Below, one piece after another: positions 48,901-52,849 of a DNA stretch of 64,000 nt (within the stretch, counting starts at the first letter, position 1; every line of letters begins with the position of its first letter). The position numbers and the translations under genes were made by a program. This DNA comes from Anastrepha obliqua (lineage: Eukaryota > Arthropoda > Insecta > Diptera > Tephritidae): assembly GCF_027943255.1 (NCBI RefSeq), contig NC_072895.1, positions 21,798,001 to 21,862,000 of the forward strand, written 5' to 3'. The notes beneath the pieces are model-generated. The model was not told where the DNA came from and did not search any database. It saw only the letters and a list, made by a program, of their open reading frames with translations.

Positions 48901-50875
48901 ACCTCCAGAATACTTTCTCCATAATATTTCGCATTTACCTTGACGCCAGGCTCGATGAAAACGATTGGAGAGCGCCCATCTGCGGTTACAGCCGCTTAAG
49001 CCATTACCTGTGGCGGGTGCTGCCTCCTGGTGGCCAATCGATGACTCAAATTCTCGTATGAATGGTCGGCCAAATAAACCCTATCGTTTTGGGAGCTTAC
49101 GAATTGCTCAATTTGAAAAATTTCTCGTCAGAAAACACAATGTTTGGAAATTGACCGCTTTCGGCCAAGCGAAGCAACTCCTTCGCTCTCTCAAGTCGGC
49201 CTGTTGCGGCTTTGGTGTGAGATCATGCGCCTTTTGGATCTTGTAAGTCTTGACTTTGAGATCATTTTTCAGTATGCGGCGGATGCTACGGTTAGATATT
49301 TTCAGTTTTTTCGCAATTTAATTGGCACTTCGTCTGGGATTTCGCTCAAGTCGCTTCTTCACTTTTCCAACCATTTCACGTGACATTGCAATCTTTTGAT
49401 AACCACCTCCATGACGTTTCGCGATGCTACCAGTATCATTGCAACGAGTAATGGTGCGATAAACAGAAACTTTGTTTACTTTAAATTTTGTTGGTTTTTT
49501 TAATTTTTTTGGCATTGTGCGAAAAATTACCATTTTCTGGCTTTTTGCGCACAATTTTCTCCACAAACTCACGCTTAATTGAAAACATTTTGAAGAATAC
49601 GTAGAAGTTAAGAAAAGTGAATACGACTAGTTTTTTTCGTGTCCATTCTTTAGGCTAATTTTCTGAGCCTCTTCATTTTTATTTAACTCATTTACGTCCC
49701 AAATTTTTTTCTACATATTTCAATGCTGTTGATAAAATGTTGAAACATTTTTATGCACCCCTTTTAAATTCTAACTCAACGAAGATGATGTTTTGGAAAA
49801 ACAAAAATTTTTTTTTTAAAATCAACTTGGTAAAAATTTATTTTCAAATCGGTGTAGTGCATATAAACCTTAGGTTAGAGTTAGGTTGATCTGGCTGGCT
49901 GAAAGCCATCACATAGACCTATGGATCCTTAGTAATACCAGATGGAGCTTGACCCTTACGTTTCCTTGTAGTAGGCTTCTTGTAATAAGCCTACGTCTTT
50001 TGCGAATCTAAGTAAACTCTGAAGCTCTAACTCCGAGAGACATTCTAACCTCTCATATTGTAGAGCTCCTAAACATTTAATTTGGCTCCTAGCTAATGCA
50101 GGGCAAGAACATGGAAAGTGTTCAAGAGTTTCCCTCTCTTCTAGTTCATTGGAAAATCTGCAGCTATCATGGTTTGCAATTCCCATCTTGTATGCGTGTG
50201 CCGCTAATAAATTATGGCCTGTCAGTATACCTACGATAGTTCTGCTTTCCGTTCTAGACTGGGCTAATACGAATCTGGCGAATTTATCTGCATTCTGTGT
50301 ACATATAATTTTCCCGATTTTACAAGTGGCTAGATTATTCCATCTCCTGTCTATCCGTGTTTTCATGTCCACAGCGATGTCATTCTATGCCGTATTTAAA
50401 GGTTTCAGTATGTCGTTTTCTTGTTCGAATTGTATGTAAACACATCGCTTTTGGCAATCTCATCTACAATTTCGTTTCCTGCAATGCCCTTATGTCCGGG
50501 TACCCATTAGATGTGCAACCGTCTGTCTGCGGCTAGTCTCTCGCTGGCTTCCCTGGTCCTAAGAACGTTTTTAGATAAAATTCCATATGAGTTTATTGCC
50601 TTTATTGTCGCTTGACTGTCAACATGTAAACTTTAATATTTTGCCAAATATTTTGGTAATGGCAGTACCATTTTTTTTTGTATTGAAATGAATGCTCACT
50701 AATGTAAATATGTATGCATTGTAAGATTATATACACCACACCATATATCAGCTCACTAATAAAACTCTTTATTTTTGTATACCTGCAGGTCCACGTTAAT
50801 CTAATGATTATGGAGGCGCGCAACCAGGCCGAACTGCTTTATGCATTGCGCGAAATTATGCGCTACATGACATGA
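15760..50875 (+). CDS. Sesn: Sestrin (stress-inducible regulator of TORC1/AMPK), seven visible coding exons, N-terminus missing
   Basis: Joining 15760-15924, 44123-44305, 44395-44821, 44892-45207, 45283-45466, 47705-47815 and 50789-50875 gives one open frame of 490 residues plus TGA, every junction in phase with GT..AG introns. The product matches the Sestrin/PA26 family along its length: [100 protein letters not shown] and RYMT at the end. In the family, Sestrins bind GATOR2 and restrain TORC1, sense leucine in vertebrates and flies, and act in oxidative stress; the location is cytosolic. The disordered linker between the N- and C-terminal domains is rich in Gln and Asn. The GATOR2-binding Asp pair (DD in HDDYDYGE) and Ser (WSL) are present. 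The first intron is 28,198 bp. No start codon is assigned because the family extends further N-terminally. Confidence 0.97.
15925..16955. other. Sestrin intron, AT-rich, no feature recognised
   Basis: AT-rich intron sequence. An imperfect repeat of about 67-75 bp (AATAAATCGGTGATTTTTG-like) recurs near 16625, 16700 and 16760, giving a low-complexity open frame on the minus strand that I do not take as coding. Confidence 0.5.
16960..17680 (+). pseudogene. LINE (jockey/CR1-like) RT C-terminal region, split by a retroposon
   Basis: The + strand reads [17 protein letters not shown] (16977-17027), the post-YADD motif of reverse transcriptase. After the 17064-17198 insertion it continues [16 protein letters not shown] sequence, [16 protein letters not shown] and [15 protein letters not shown], ending near 17680. 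This order matches the C-terminus of jockey/CR1-type ORF2 proteins. Frames are broken, and the insertion carries a 10-bp target duplication. Confidence 0.8.
17064..17198 (+). mobile_element. Short retroposon with (CAA)n tail, copy 1
   Basis: 135 bp flanked by a 10-bp direct duplication, ATCATATACG, at 17054-17063 and 17199-17208. It starts CGTTCCCACGCCAGTCGG, continues TTCTACGTAGCCGGAACG and ends in a (CAA)n tail. Its first 65 bp match 63328-63430, and a degraded copy is at 62455-62540. A target duplication of this length plus a simple 3' tail is the mark of LINE-mediated retroposition. It splits a LINE fragment. Confidence 0.8.
17690..18608. other. Sestrin intron, host-like sequence
   Basis: No gene recognised. 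CAA-rich stretch at 18210-18240 and CACA/CATA microsatellite at 18312-18340. Confidence 0.45.
18612..19277. mobile_element. Palindromic fold-back element, TTA target duplication
   Basis: Two arms (about 18659-18912 and 18970-19223) are near-perfect inverted copies of roughly 250 bp around a 57-bp spacer. At the outer ends CACAGGCCAACAA (18612) pairs with TTGTTGGCCTGTG (19265-19277), and TTA flanks each side (18609-18611, 19278-19280). There is no coding sequence. The 3-bp TTA duplication suggests mobilisation by a Harbinger-type transposase, which is inference. Confidence 0.8.
19281..19985. other. Sestrin intron, no feature recognised
   Basis: AT-rich intronic DNA with CATA-type microsatellite patches near 19530 and 19700. 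Confidence 0.4.
19990..20680 (-). pseudogene. LOA/R1-type LINE, region between endonuclease and RT
   Basis: The minus strand (19991-20350 and upstream) reads [20 protein letters not shown], then [11 protein letters not shown] and [20 protein letters not shown], then [18 protein letters not shown]. This is the linker between endonuclease and RT in LOA/R1-like ORF2 proteins. The region further upstream on the same strand (to about 20680) continues LINE-like sequence with stops. The RT domain is missing. Confidence 0.75.
20685..21060 (-). pseudogene. jockey-clade RT fragment
   Basis: The minus strand reads [17 protein letters not shown] (20678-20730), RT motif A of jockey-type elements. Upstream coding sequence is interrupted by a poly-T run (20736-20746), with LSRFFKGRS-like and [22 protein letters not shown] pieces. 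It is heavily decayed. Confidence 0.65.
21071..21796. mobile_element. Non-autonomous TTAA-flanked element (E3)
   Basis: TTAA lies at 21067-21070 and 21797-21800. The termini are perfect inverted repeats GGGGACAGATACCTGTAAA. No transposase is present. It contains ATAGTTTTGAGAAAAACGC at about 21580, preceded by CGCCAATTCGAAAAA, which is also found (as CGCCAACTCGAAAAA) in the element at 59759. Confidence 0.85.
21801..23450. other. Sestrin intron, host-like sequence with microsatellites
   Basis: This stretch lacks recognisable transposons. It has a CATA/TATG microsatellite (22350-22440) and CAA-rich patches (22255-22270, 22690-22710, 22960-23035), common in fly introns and regulatory DNA. No exon recognised. 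Confidence 0.45.
23492..25689 (+). mobile_element. 2.2-kb DNA element with about 140-bp inverted repeats and 8-bp target duplication
   Basis: The ends TAGAGTGGGCCG and, inverted, TAGAGTTGGCCG begin inverted repeats that run about 140 bp inward (to about 23640 and from about 25550), both containing AACGATATCTTCTGTCGCC. Flanking octamers are GTGCATAG (23484-23491) and GTGTATAG (25690-25697). The related sequence at 34735-34755 shows the uninterrupted site. Coding remnants on + include [19 protein letters not shown] (24829-24885) and [20 protein letters not shown] (24935-24994), followed by [13 protein letters not shown] recognise this only as a transposon-like conserved C-terminus and cannot name the superfamily; an 8-bp duplication fits hAT. 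Confidence 0.7.
24254..24715. mobile_element. Fold-back MITE inside the 2.2-kb element
   Basis: Arms of about 145 bp (24254-24400 and 24570-24715) are inverted copies: CCCAATTTGGGTCGAAC pairs with GTTCGACCCAAATTGGGG, and the ends begin TTAGGSCGGGTCGATTT. The flanks are TATATATA on both sides, fitting insertion into TA. The open frames across the loop are not convincing as genes. Confidence 0.75.
25901..26290. other. Sestrin intron, no feature recognised
   Basis: No gene or complete repeat seen. Confidence 0.35.
26294..27576 (+). mobile_element. mariner element, complete ends, inactive
   Basis: Inverted repeats of about 28 bp begin CGAGGTTTGTTNAA, and TA lies outside both ends (26292-26293 and 27577-27578). 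The length of 1283 bp is normal for mariner. The interior encodes a + strand transposase broken by stops and frameshifts (separate entry). Confidence 0.92.
26500..27515 (+). pseudogene. mariner transposase, broken
   Basis: Start region [10 protein letters not shown] at about 26501, then a helix-turn-helix part with stops. The segment 26842-27300 has [20 protein letters not shown] (first Asp), [31 protein letters not shown] and LHHDNTPAH (second Asp). A frameshift near 27255 moves the third-Asp motif [14 protein letters not shown] into another frame (27038-27373). The tail ([17 protein letters not shown], then SHEDYFEGD) runs to about 27515. The DD34D architecture is typical of mariner. Several lesions make it non-functional. 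Confidence 0.9.
27580..29370. other. Sestrin intron, host-like sequence
   Basis: No transposon or exon recognised over 1.8 kb, the longest unmarked stretch of the intron. It holds an (AC)n microsatellite at 27799-27820, CAA/GTTGTT patches (27990-28010, 28098-28112) and CATA patches. Its lack of transposons could mean regulatory constraint, but I see no specific site. Confidence 0.45.
29480..30613 (-). pseudogene. Tc1-family transposase with a candidate 91-nt intron, broken
   Basis: Minus strand. It starts [20 protein letters not shown] at 30613, a paired-type helix-turn-helix ([20 protein letters not shown]). After a frameshift near 30345 it reads [20 protein letters not shown] and [18 protein letters not shown], ending AEYWKK before a GTAAGT donor at 30152. 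After the TTACAG acceptor (30062) comes [10 protein letters not shown] (first Asp). Another frameshift leads to [30 protein letters not shown] and [12 protein letters not shown] (second Asp), then [11 protein letters not shown] (Glu). It is therefore a DD-E enzyme of Tc1 type. Stops and at least two frameshifts make it inactive. Confidence 0.85.
30062..30152 (-). other. Candidate spliceosomal intron inside the Tc1-like transposase
   Basis: On the minus strand a GTAAGT donor follows AAAAAA at 30153 and a pyrimidine-rich tract ends in TTACAG at 30062. Removing the 91 nt joins AEYWKK to [10 protein letters not shown] in phase 0, which restores the usual Tc1 order up to the first catalytic Asp. 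The intron itself contains in-frame stops. Introns in Tc1 transposases are uncommon but known, for example in Minos. Confidence 0.7.
30714..32026 (-). mobile_element. rosa-type (DD41D) mariner, nearly intact, nested in the Tc1-like element
   Basis: The ends begin CAAGGTGGCGCAAAAGTAA on the left and, inverted, ACAGGTGGCACTAAAGTAA on the right, with TA at 30712-30713 and 32027-32028. The length of about 1313 bp fits rosa elements. The transposase frame on the minus strand runs through with only two nonsense codons (see entry). Confidence 0.88.
30831..31943 (-). pseudogene. rosa-type mariner transposase, one frame with two stop codons
   Basis: A single minus-strand frame of 371 codons (31943 to 30831) is interrupted only by TGA at 31596-31598 and TAG at 31386-31388. 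It has an N-terminal helix-turn-helix ([34 protein letters not shown]), [16 protein letters not shown] (first Asp), [32 protein letters not shown] (second Asp) and [18 protein letters not shown] (third Asp). I count 41 residues between the second and third Asp, the DD41D spacing of the rosa subfamily described from tephritid flies. The C-terminus is HLHDIIFST. The two stops look like single transitions, so inactivation may be recent. Confidence 0.9.
32330..32790 (-). pseudogene. Second Tc1-family transposase fragment
   Basis: The minus strand reads [20 protein letters not shown] (32757-32698), then NRRKTFIF. Further on, in other frames, it reads [14 protein letters not shown] sequence (first Asp region near 32610) and [20 protein letters not shown] with ECMAAF. 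This is the middle of a Tc1 transposase (helix-turn-helix end to VWGCMAA block). It is separate from the Tc1-like element that ends at 32294 and of a different family. Confidence 0.7.
32822..33760 (-). pseudogene. LOA/I-type LINE, RNase H and C-terminal Cys-rich region
   Basis: The minus strand from 33790 reads [38 protein letters not shown] (Glu), [14 protein letters not shown] (Asp) and [14 protein letters not shown] (His): three of the four RNase H catalytic motifs in order. After a frame change at about 33395-33260 it continues [20 protein letters not shown] and [20 protein letters not shown], then [10 protein letters not shown], the zinc-knuckle-like tail. It ends near 32822 in GGGGAGGGG-rich DNA. 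It is the best preserved example here of the 3' part of this LINE type. Confidence 0.85.
33715..33868 (+). pseudogene. Possible LINE C-terminal fragment
   Basis: The + frame reads [20 protein letters not shown] and [20 protein letters not shown], then stop. It looks like the very end of a jockey-type ORF2 (ECTALN.ARNRLL), but it partly overlaps the minus-strand RNase H fragment, so the upstream part of the frame is a shadow. Weak evidence. Confidence 0.35.
33870..34700. other. Sestrin intron, no feature recognised
   Basis: AT-rich DNA. A 16-bp motif CAAATTTTGCCCATT repeats three times at 34567-34612. No gene seen. Confidence 0.4.
34710..34848 (+). mobile_element. rosa-like mariner 5' fragment, second copy
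   Basis: The sequence from CGAAAGTAACGCCTAAATG to ATTTGTCAAGTAGCC matches the rosa-like mariner at 23455-25900 where that copy is split by the 2.2-kb element. Here the site is uninterrupted, but 100 bp further on (34848) the copy is itself broken by the long-TIR mariner. Some right-flank sequence continues at 35786. Confidence 0.65.
34850..35783 (+). mobile_element. mariner with inverted repeats of about 190 bp, internally deleted
   Basis: The ends (CCTTCTACTCAAATATGAAC, and its inverted partner at 35764-35783) start inverted repeats that continue about 190 bp inward, to about 35040 and from about 35588, including TCCGCGGATGA and GTGTGTTCTTCGAATT. TA flanks at 34848-34849 and 35784-35785. 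At 934 bp it has lost the middle of its transposase. Confidence 0.88.
35043..35547 (+). pseudogene. mariner transposase with internal deletion
   Basis: It starts [20 protein letters not shown] at 35043, a mariner helix-turn-helix ([20 protein letters not shown]). Then it jumps, by a deletion that removes the first catalytic Asp block, to [29 protein letters not shown] (second Asp) and [14 protein letters not shown] (third Asp; 34 residues between). A TAG stops it at 35546. The C-terminus of the enzyme lies partly in the long inverted repeat. Confidence 0.9.
36100..36473 (+). pseudogene. rosa-like mariner fragment with right terminus
   Basis: The + strand reads [16 protein letters not shown] (36351-36398), the first-Asp motif of rosa-type transposases, preceded by broken coding sequence. 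The right end, AAAGGGTCTTTCAAC read inward, matches the left end of the element at 23455. It is an internally deleted relative. Confidence 0.65.
36555..37272 (-). mobile_element. rosa-like mariner, internally deleted
   Basis: AAAGGGTGAT termini face each other (36560-36570 and 37262-37272) with TA-rich flanks. The minus strand (36636-36977) reads [20 protein letters not shown] and [16 protein letters not shown], the region after the third Asp of rosa-type transposases, where FLWGYVKS is normal. The N-terminal and central parts are missing. Confidence 0.7.
37440..38330 (-). pseudogene. LOA/I-type LINE, RNase H and C-terminal fragment
   Basis: The minus strand from 38325 reads [15 protein letters not shown], then [16 protein letters not shown] (RNase H Asp), with [16 protein letters not shown] (last RNase H motif) at 38056. 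It continues [39 protein letters not shown] (Cys/His tail) and decays by 37470. Frames shift twice. Same general type as 32822-33760 but divergent. Confidence 0.8.
38331..39930. other. Sestrin intron, largely unmarked
   Basis: No confident gene. Bases 38930-39240 are less AT-rich than the surroundings (CAGCC/GCCAAC motifs), which may mark host sequence. A short + strand frame starting ATGGCAGAAG (about 39324) followed by GTATGC was considered and rejected as an exon. Confidence 0.4.
39943..40284 (+). pseudogene. LINE reverse transcriptase palm
   Basis: [20 protein letters not shown] holds RT motif A (its Asp is present), [20 protein letters not shown] is motif B and IGYADDISI is motif C with both catalytic Asp. 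The frame runs into (TCTA)n at about 40242-40264 and stops at 40284. The domain is truncated at its N-terminus near 39960. Confidence 0.88.
40304..41485 (+). CDS. LINE ORF2 C-terminal part: thumb and RNase H
   Basis: 393-codon open frame. Residues about 1-170 are the region after the RT palm ([20 protein letters not shown], then [16 protein letters not shown]). Residues about 240-370 are an RNase H domain with all four catalytic positions: [10 protein letters not shown] (Asp), [11 protein letters not shown] (Glu), [13 protein letters not shown] (Asp) and [17 protein letters not shown] (His, Asp). In life it follows the RT in one polyprotein; here it is separated by the microsatellite-linked frame break. 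The long open frame suggests a fairly young copy. The start Met is an artefact of the break. Confidence 0.85.
   Translation: MQNALNATWEWCKKEGLSINPNKTTIIPFTRKRKLEFPTLKINETVIELKEEVKYLGLTLDKKFTWESYINNITKKASKSLWTTKQLLGRSWGLSPSMALWIYTQMVRPIILYGALVWWSKSIQQTAITKLGKVQRLACLCITGAMRTTPTAGMEALLNLPPLHIAIQEKAAMQALMLHMKEIGHLSILNKIKNTISMAQVSDHIDPTLCFTKGYTVTFPERIEWKINPKWMNDDSQKWYTDGSKTPYGVGARVVGPRIHKSFTLTRDTTIFQAELYAIMEAANIMQRRNHKRVKIKILSDSQSVLKALDSYTYNSKTLLECHKTLNNLASKNNVSLIWVPGHEGYDGNEKADFQAKKGADVNFIGPSPMFGFNKNSLKQKVKYSAKTLLNQH
41545..41830 (+). pseudogene. LINE ORF2 extreme C-terminus
   Basis: After a frameshift, + reads [56 protein letters not shown] (C-x2-C and C-terminal Cys) and [11 protein letters not shown], then TAG at about 41826. 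This zinc-knuckle-like tail ends the ORF2 of RNase H-bearing LINEs. Confidence 0.8.
41890..42115 (-). pseudogene. mariner transposase fragment
   Basis: The minus strand reads [20 protein letters not shown] (second Asp), YQVNTIVQ and [14 protein letters not shown] (third Asp). The segment between is two codons short of the usual spacing (PYS missing). No inverted repeats found. Confidence 0.8.
42300..42830 (-). pseudogene. LINE RNase H end and C-terminal fragment
   Basis: The minus strand reads [20 protein letters not shown] (last RNase H motif region, 42770-42710), then [20 protein letters not shown]. In another frame it reads [17 protein letters not shown] and [18 protein letters not shown] towards 42310. 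The decay is heavy. An internal near-repeat of QRVVE is visible. Confidence 0.7.
42831..43110. other. Sestrin intron, no feature recognised
   Basis: Nothing recognised. Confidence 0.3.
43110..43860 (-). pseudogene. mariner transposase remnant, inverted orientation
   Basis: The minus strand reads [20 protein letters not shown] (first Asp, 43760-43690), then [20 protein letters not shown] with frame changes. Towards 43200-43450 it reads [19 protein letters not shown] (second Asp) and [18 protein letters not shown] (third Asp position). The order matches a mariner transposase with several lesions. Confidence 0.75.
43862..43975 (+). pseudogene. mariner third-Asp fragment, + strand
   Basis: The + strand reads [20 protein letters not shown] and RSMQSAL (43880-43960), the block around the third catalytic Asp of a mauritiana-like mariner. 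It faces away from the minus-strand mariner next to it, so two remnants are juxtaposed or one part has inverted. Confidence 0.75.
43976..44122 (+). other. 3' end of the 28-kb Sestrin intron
   Basis: Intron sequence leading into the acceptor TTTATTTTTCTAG at 44110-44122. Confidence 0.6.
44123..44305 (+). CDS. Sesn: Sestrin visible exon 2 (redox-site exon)
   Basis: 61 codons, phase 0 at both ends; acceptor TTTTTCTAG, donor GTATGT. It contains the alkylhydroperoxidase-like site [17 protein letters not shown]: the Cys and Tyr equivalent to human SESN2 Cys125 and Tyr127 are kept, while the position equivalent to His132 is Tyr. It continues through [18 protein letters not shown] to [15 protein letters not shown]. 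Confidence 0.97.
44395..44821 (+). CDS. Sesn: Sestrin visible exon 3 (end of N-terminal domain and linker)
   Basis: 142 codons plus one base; acceptor CCCAACAG, donor GTAAGC at 44822. It starts with [20 protein letters not shown] (the Ser in WSL corresponds to human Ser190). After the conserved FSCGL it becomes a low-complexity linker with runs of Gln (44605-44665) and Asn. The intron before it is 89 bp. If the donor is ignored, the frame closes at TAA in 44845-44847, so the splice is needed to reach the next domain. Confidence 0.95.
44892..45207 (+). CDS. Sesn: Sestrin visible exon 4 (linker end and start of C-terminal domain)
   Basis: Two bases complete the split codon, then 104 codons and two bases. 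It encodes [19 protein letters not shown], then [19 protein letters not shown] and [18 protein letters not shown], all in family order. The preceding intron is 70 bp and the next 75 bp. The donor is GTAAGC after GG at 45206-45207. Confidence 0.96.
45283..45466 (+). CDS. Sesn: Sestrin visible exon 5 (leucine-pocket exon)
   Basis: One base plus 61 codons; acceptor TTGTGTTTGCAG, donor GTAAAT. It encodes [40 protein letters not shown] and [15 protein letters not shown]. Relative to human SESN2, Thr374, Thr377, Thr386 and Arg390 are kept, Leu389 is Phe, and the acidic GATOR2-contact pair Asp406-Asp407 is kept. Most of this exon is nearly invariant in the family. Confidence 0.97.
45467..45764. other. 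Sestrin intron 5, 5' part
   Basis: The frame stays open for about 100 bases beyond the donor and then closes; the conserved protein continues only at 47705, so this is intron. No repeat recognised before 45765. Confidence 0.5.
45765..45900 (+). mobile_element. tRNA-derived SINE, partial copy 3
   Basis: AGAAAAAGTGTTTTCTAATA, GTGGTCGCCCCTCGGCAGGC and CTTCTCATAAAAAACAATTT match the SINE body at 1885-1965 and 6950-7035. The tRNA-like head is missing. Confidence 0.75.
45901..46490. other. Sestrin intron 5, middle
   Basis: No feature recognised. Confidence 0.35.
46493..46720 (+). mobile_element. tRNA-derived SINE, copy 4 (diverged)
   Basis: GGCCACTGTACCCAAATGAG and GTTGGTGCATGGCTACCGTC align with the tRNA-like head of the 6840 copy; a B-box-like GGGCTCGAAACCC follows. 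The body (TCCCTCTTCAAGCAATGGCG, ACTCCTCATAAAAAACATTT) is recognisable but diverged, so this is an older insertion. Confidence 0.7.
46725..47100 (-). pseudogene. LOA/I-type LINE, C-terminal fragment
   Basis: The minus strand (46719-46967 and upstream) reads [39 protein letters not shown], with [20 protein letters not shown] before it. It is the same LINE type as 5544-5759 and 14079-14294. No RT attached. Confidence 0.75.
47119..47653 (-). mobile_element. rosa-like mariner deletion derivative close to a Sestrin exon
   Basis: The termini CAGGGTGGACCAT and, inverted, CAGGGTGGGCCAC are flanked by TA (47117-47118 and 47654-47655). The next inner bases, AAATTTGCTTTTTAAA and the inverted GTTTGCTTTTTAAACC, also pair. 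The minus strand encodes the last 108 residues or so of a rosa-type transposase: [20 protein letters not shown] (third Asp) to [11 protein letters not shown]. The length of 535 bp shows loss of the N-terminal two thirds. It ends 51 bp before Sestrin visible exon 6. Confidence 0.88.
47705..47815 (+). CDS. Sesn: Sestrin visible exon 6
   Basis: 37 codons, phase 0; acceptor ATTTACGCAG, donor GTAAAG. It encodes [20 protein letters not shown] and ends [10 protein letters not shown]. By alignment the human SESN2 Trp444 position is Leu, and Glu451 (SEK) is kept. A mariner-type element ends only 51 bp before this exon. Confidence 0.95.
47816..48410. other. Sestrin intron 6, 5' part, T-rich with short duplications
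   Basis: T-rich. A unit with GCTTATTAAAAACTAAATTG is duplicated at about 48055-48120, and CTRTCACAGYTCCATGG occurs at about 47980 and 48146. No exon or transposon recognised. Confidence 0.45.
48413..49610 (-). mobile_element. maT-like (DD37D) Tc1/mariner element, right end not found
   Basis: The left terminus CAGGGTCCGGCACTCGAATT follows TA (48411-48412). The minus strand carries a transposase of about 340 codons in broken frames (see entry). I could not find an inverted partner of this terminus before 49850, so the far end is diverged or deleted. Confidence 0.75.
48530..49590 (-). pseudogene. DD37D-type transposase, broken
   Basis: Minus strand. It starts [20 protein letters not shown] at about 49588, then [20 protein letters not shown] and [20 protein letters not shown] (helix-turn-helix). 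Further down come FSDEKFFQIEQF (first Asp, about 49130), [17 protein letters not shown] (second Asp, about 48850), a TGA, a frameshift, and [14 protein letters not shown] (third Asp, about 48740). There are 110 bases between the second and third Asp codons, that is 37 codons after allowing for one lost base, which fits DD37D (maT). The tail is RGGHIEQK. Confidence 0.8.
49620..49855. other. Sestrin intron 6, AT-rich spacer
   Basis: Nothing recognised; the missing right end of the maT-like element should lie near here. Confidence 0.35.
49860..50640 (-). pseudogene. LOA/I-type LINE, RNase H and C-terminal fragment
   Basis: The minus strand from about 50630 reads [15 protein letters not shown] (RNase H Asp), [20 protein letters not shown] (His and last Asp), then [20 protein letters not shown] and [20 protein letters not shown]. 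It continues [20 protein letters not shown] (C-terminal metal-binding tail) and [20 protein letters not shown], ending near 49960. The frame 49956-50372 is open for 138 codons, so it is moderately preserved. Confidence 0.85.
50789..50875 (+). CDS. Sesn: Sestrin visible exon 7 (terminal)
   Basis: 28 codons plus TGA (50873-50875); acceptor TATACCTGCAG. It encodes [20 protein letters not shown] and REIMRYMT, the conserved Sestrin C-terminus. The stop is at the same place as in vertebrate Sestrins (RYMT-stop). Confidence 0.97.
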   Translation, partial: VHVNLMIMEARNQAELLYALREIMRYMT

Positions 50876-51940
50876 TCTCATTGTAATTAAATCTACAAAA
50901 ACACAACCACACACACATTTAGATAGAAACAAATAAGAAATGAGATGAGTGCAAGAAGGAAAGAGATGAAGAGGAGAAGTAACAGTCGATGTGCGATGAA
51001 ATATACAAATATACATACATACACTCACATACATATATAGGTGTATATACACACATATTTTATATGCAGTAAAGCCAACTAATGTTATATAGAGCAACAA
51101 AAACAATTAACCAAAAAGAAAACCAATTAAATTTCATTGTAACAAAGAATATAGAGGAACACCAACACACACACATATGCATTAGTTAGACGTAAATAGT
51201 TTTTTTTTGAAATTAGAAGTTCGCTGCGAAGACGAAAAGAATTACAAAGCGCGTAAAAACAAATCTTATTAACCCTTAACGACTTTTTACGCACATGCAT
51301 ACATACATATATAACCACACATACACATACGAAAAAGCATATACATAAACATTTACAAATAAGTAATAAATTAATTAAGCAAACCCAAAAACAAAACAAA
51401 TTTTCACGGAGCGCTGAAACAGATGACTGTCCGCTATCAACGTAAAAATTATTAATTAGATTAAATTTTTTTTAAAAACTATTGCAATCAATATGAAACA
51501 ATGCAAATGGTTTTCGTGGTTGTTTTAGGTGAAAATAAAAATTTAAAAATTGTTATTAATAGTAATATTTTGCAATGATGTGTTTTTGTGAATTGGATTT
51601 TAATTGAAATGTAAAAAAGAATTGCGAAAAAGTTGAACCGTTGATTTGTGTGTTTGTATGCGTAAGAATGTTCCAATTGGCAAGCAAAGGCCTATTTGTG
51701 CTGTTAATAGTTTTTTATACTTAAACATACTTTTAATAAAACAACAACAAATATTATTGTTATGATCAAGCTGAGCTGCCTGTGGCTGCAAATGCTCAGG
51801 CACCACTGTAAATTGTATTCATTTCCTTTTGTAAAGTTTATACAGTTACTTGTTACTTTTTAAAAAGAAATTTAAAAAAGCAAAAGTGATTTTTAACAAA
51901 CTCCTCTCGTTGATGTTTTATTTACCTACCTGAATCGTCG
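50876..51940 (+). other. Sesn: Sestrin 3' UTR and downstream flank
   Basis: Non-coding DNA after the Sestrin stop with CATA/CACA microsatellites (51010-51050, 51165-51180, 51295-51345). No transposon recognised until the minisatellite. AATAAA-type signals occur at several points, the clearest at 51735-51740. Confidence 0.6.
51735..51740 (+). terminator. Candidate polyadenylation signal for Sestrin
   Basis: AATAAA in TTTTAATAAAACAAC, about 860 bp after the stop. Earlier AATAAA-like hexamers (near 51366 and 51534) are also possible, so the end of the transcript is not fixed. Confidence 0.4.
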
Positions 51941-51949
51941 TTGCATTTC

Positions 51950-52812
51950 CGTGGATGATAGGTCTCCGATGGATTATGGGTCTCCGATGGATGATGGGTC
52001 TCCGATGGATTATGGGTTTCCGTTGGATGATAGGTTTCCGATGGATTATGGGTCTCCGATGGATGATGGGTTTCCGATGGATTATGGGTCTCCGATGGAT
52101 GATGGGTTTCCGATGGATTATGGGTCTCCGATGGATTATGGGTCTCCGATGGATTATGGGTTTCCGTTGGATGATAGGTTTCCGATGGATTATGGGTCTC
52201 CGATGGATTATGGGTCTCCGATGGATGATGGGTTTCCGATGGATTATGGGTCTCCGATGGATGATGGGTTTCCGATGAATTATGGGTCTCCGATGGATTA
52301 TGGATCTCCGATGGATTATGGGTCTCCGATGGATGATGGGTTTCCGATGAATTATGGGTCTCCGATGGATTATGGATCTCCGATGAATTATGGGTCTCCG
52401 ATGGATGATGGGTTTCCGATGGATTATGGGTCTCCGATGGATTATGGGTCTCCGATGGATGATGGGTTTCCGATGAATTATGGGTCTCCGATGGATTATG
52501 GGTCTCCGATGGATTATGGGTTTCCGATGGATTATGGGTTTCCGATGGATTATGGGTCTCCGATGGATGATGGGTTTCCGATGAATTATGGGTTTCCGAT
52601 GGATTATGGGTCTCCGATGGATTATGGGTCTCCGATGGATGATGGGTTTCCGATGGATTATGGGTCTCCGATGGATTATGGGTCTCCGATGGATGATGGG
52701 TTTCCGATGAATTATGGGTCTCCGATGGATTATGGGTCTCCGATGGATTATGGGTTTCCGATGGATTATGGGTTTCCGATGGATTATAGGTCTCAGATGG
52801 ATGATGGGTTTC
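51950..52812. repeat. 18-bp minisatellite, about 48 units
   Basis: Tandem array of TCTCCGATGGATTATGGG-type units. Variation is concentrated at a few positions: TCT/TTT at the start, GGAT/GAAT in the middle and TAT/GAT near the end. Units with GATGATGGG are followed by a TTTCCG unit in 11 of 12 cases, so a 54-bp three-unit higher-order repeat is visible. Since 18 is a multiple of 3 and the unit has no stops, long open frames exist on both strands (51951-52919 on +, 51918-52835 on -) and in a further + frame. I regard these as repeat artefacts. Confidence 0.95.
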
Positions 52813-52849
52813 CGCAACCCATTGAAAAGCAGCAAACTATACAGGGTTA

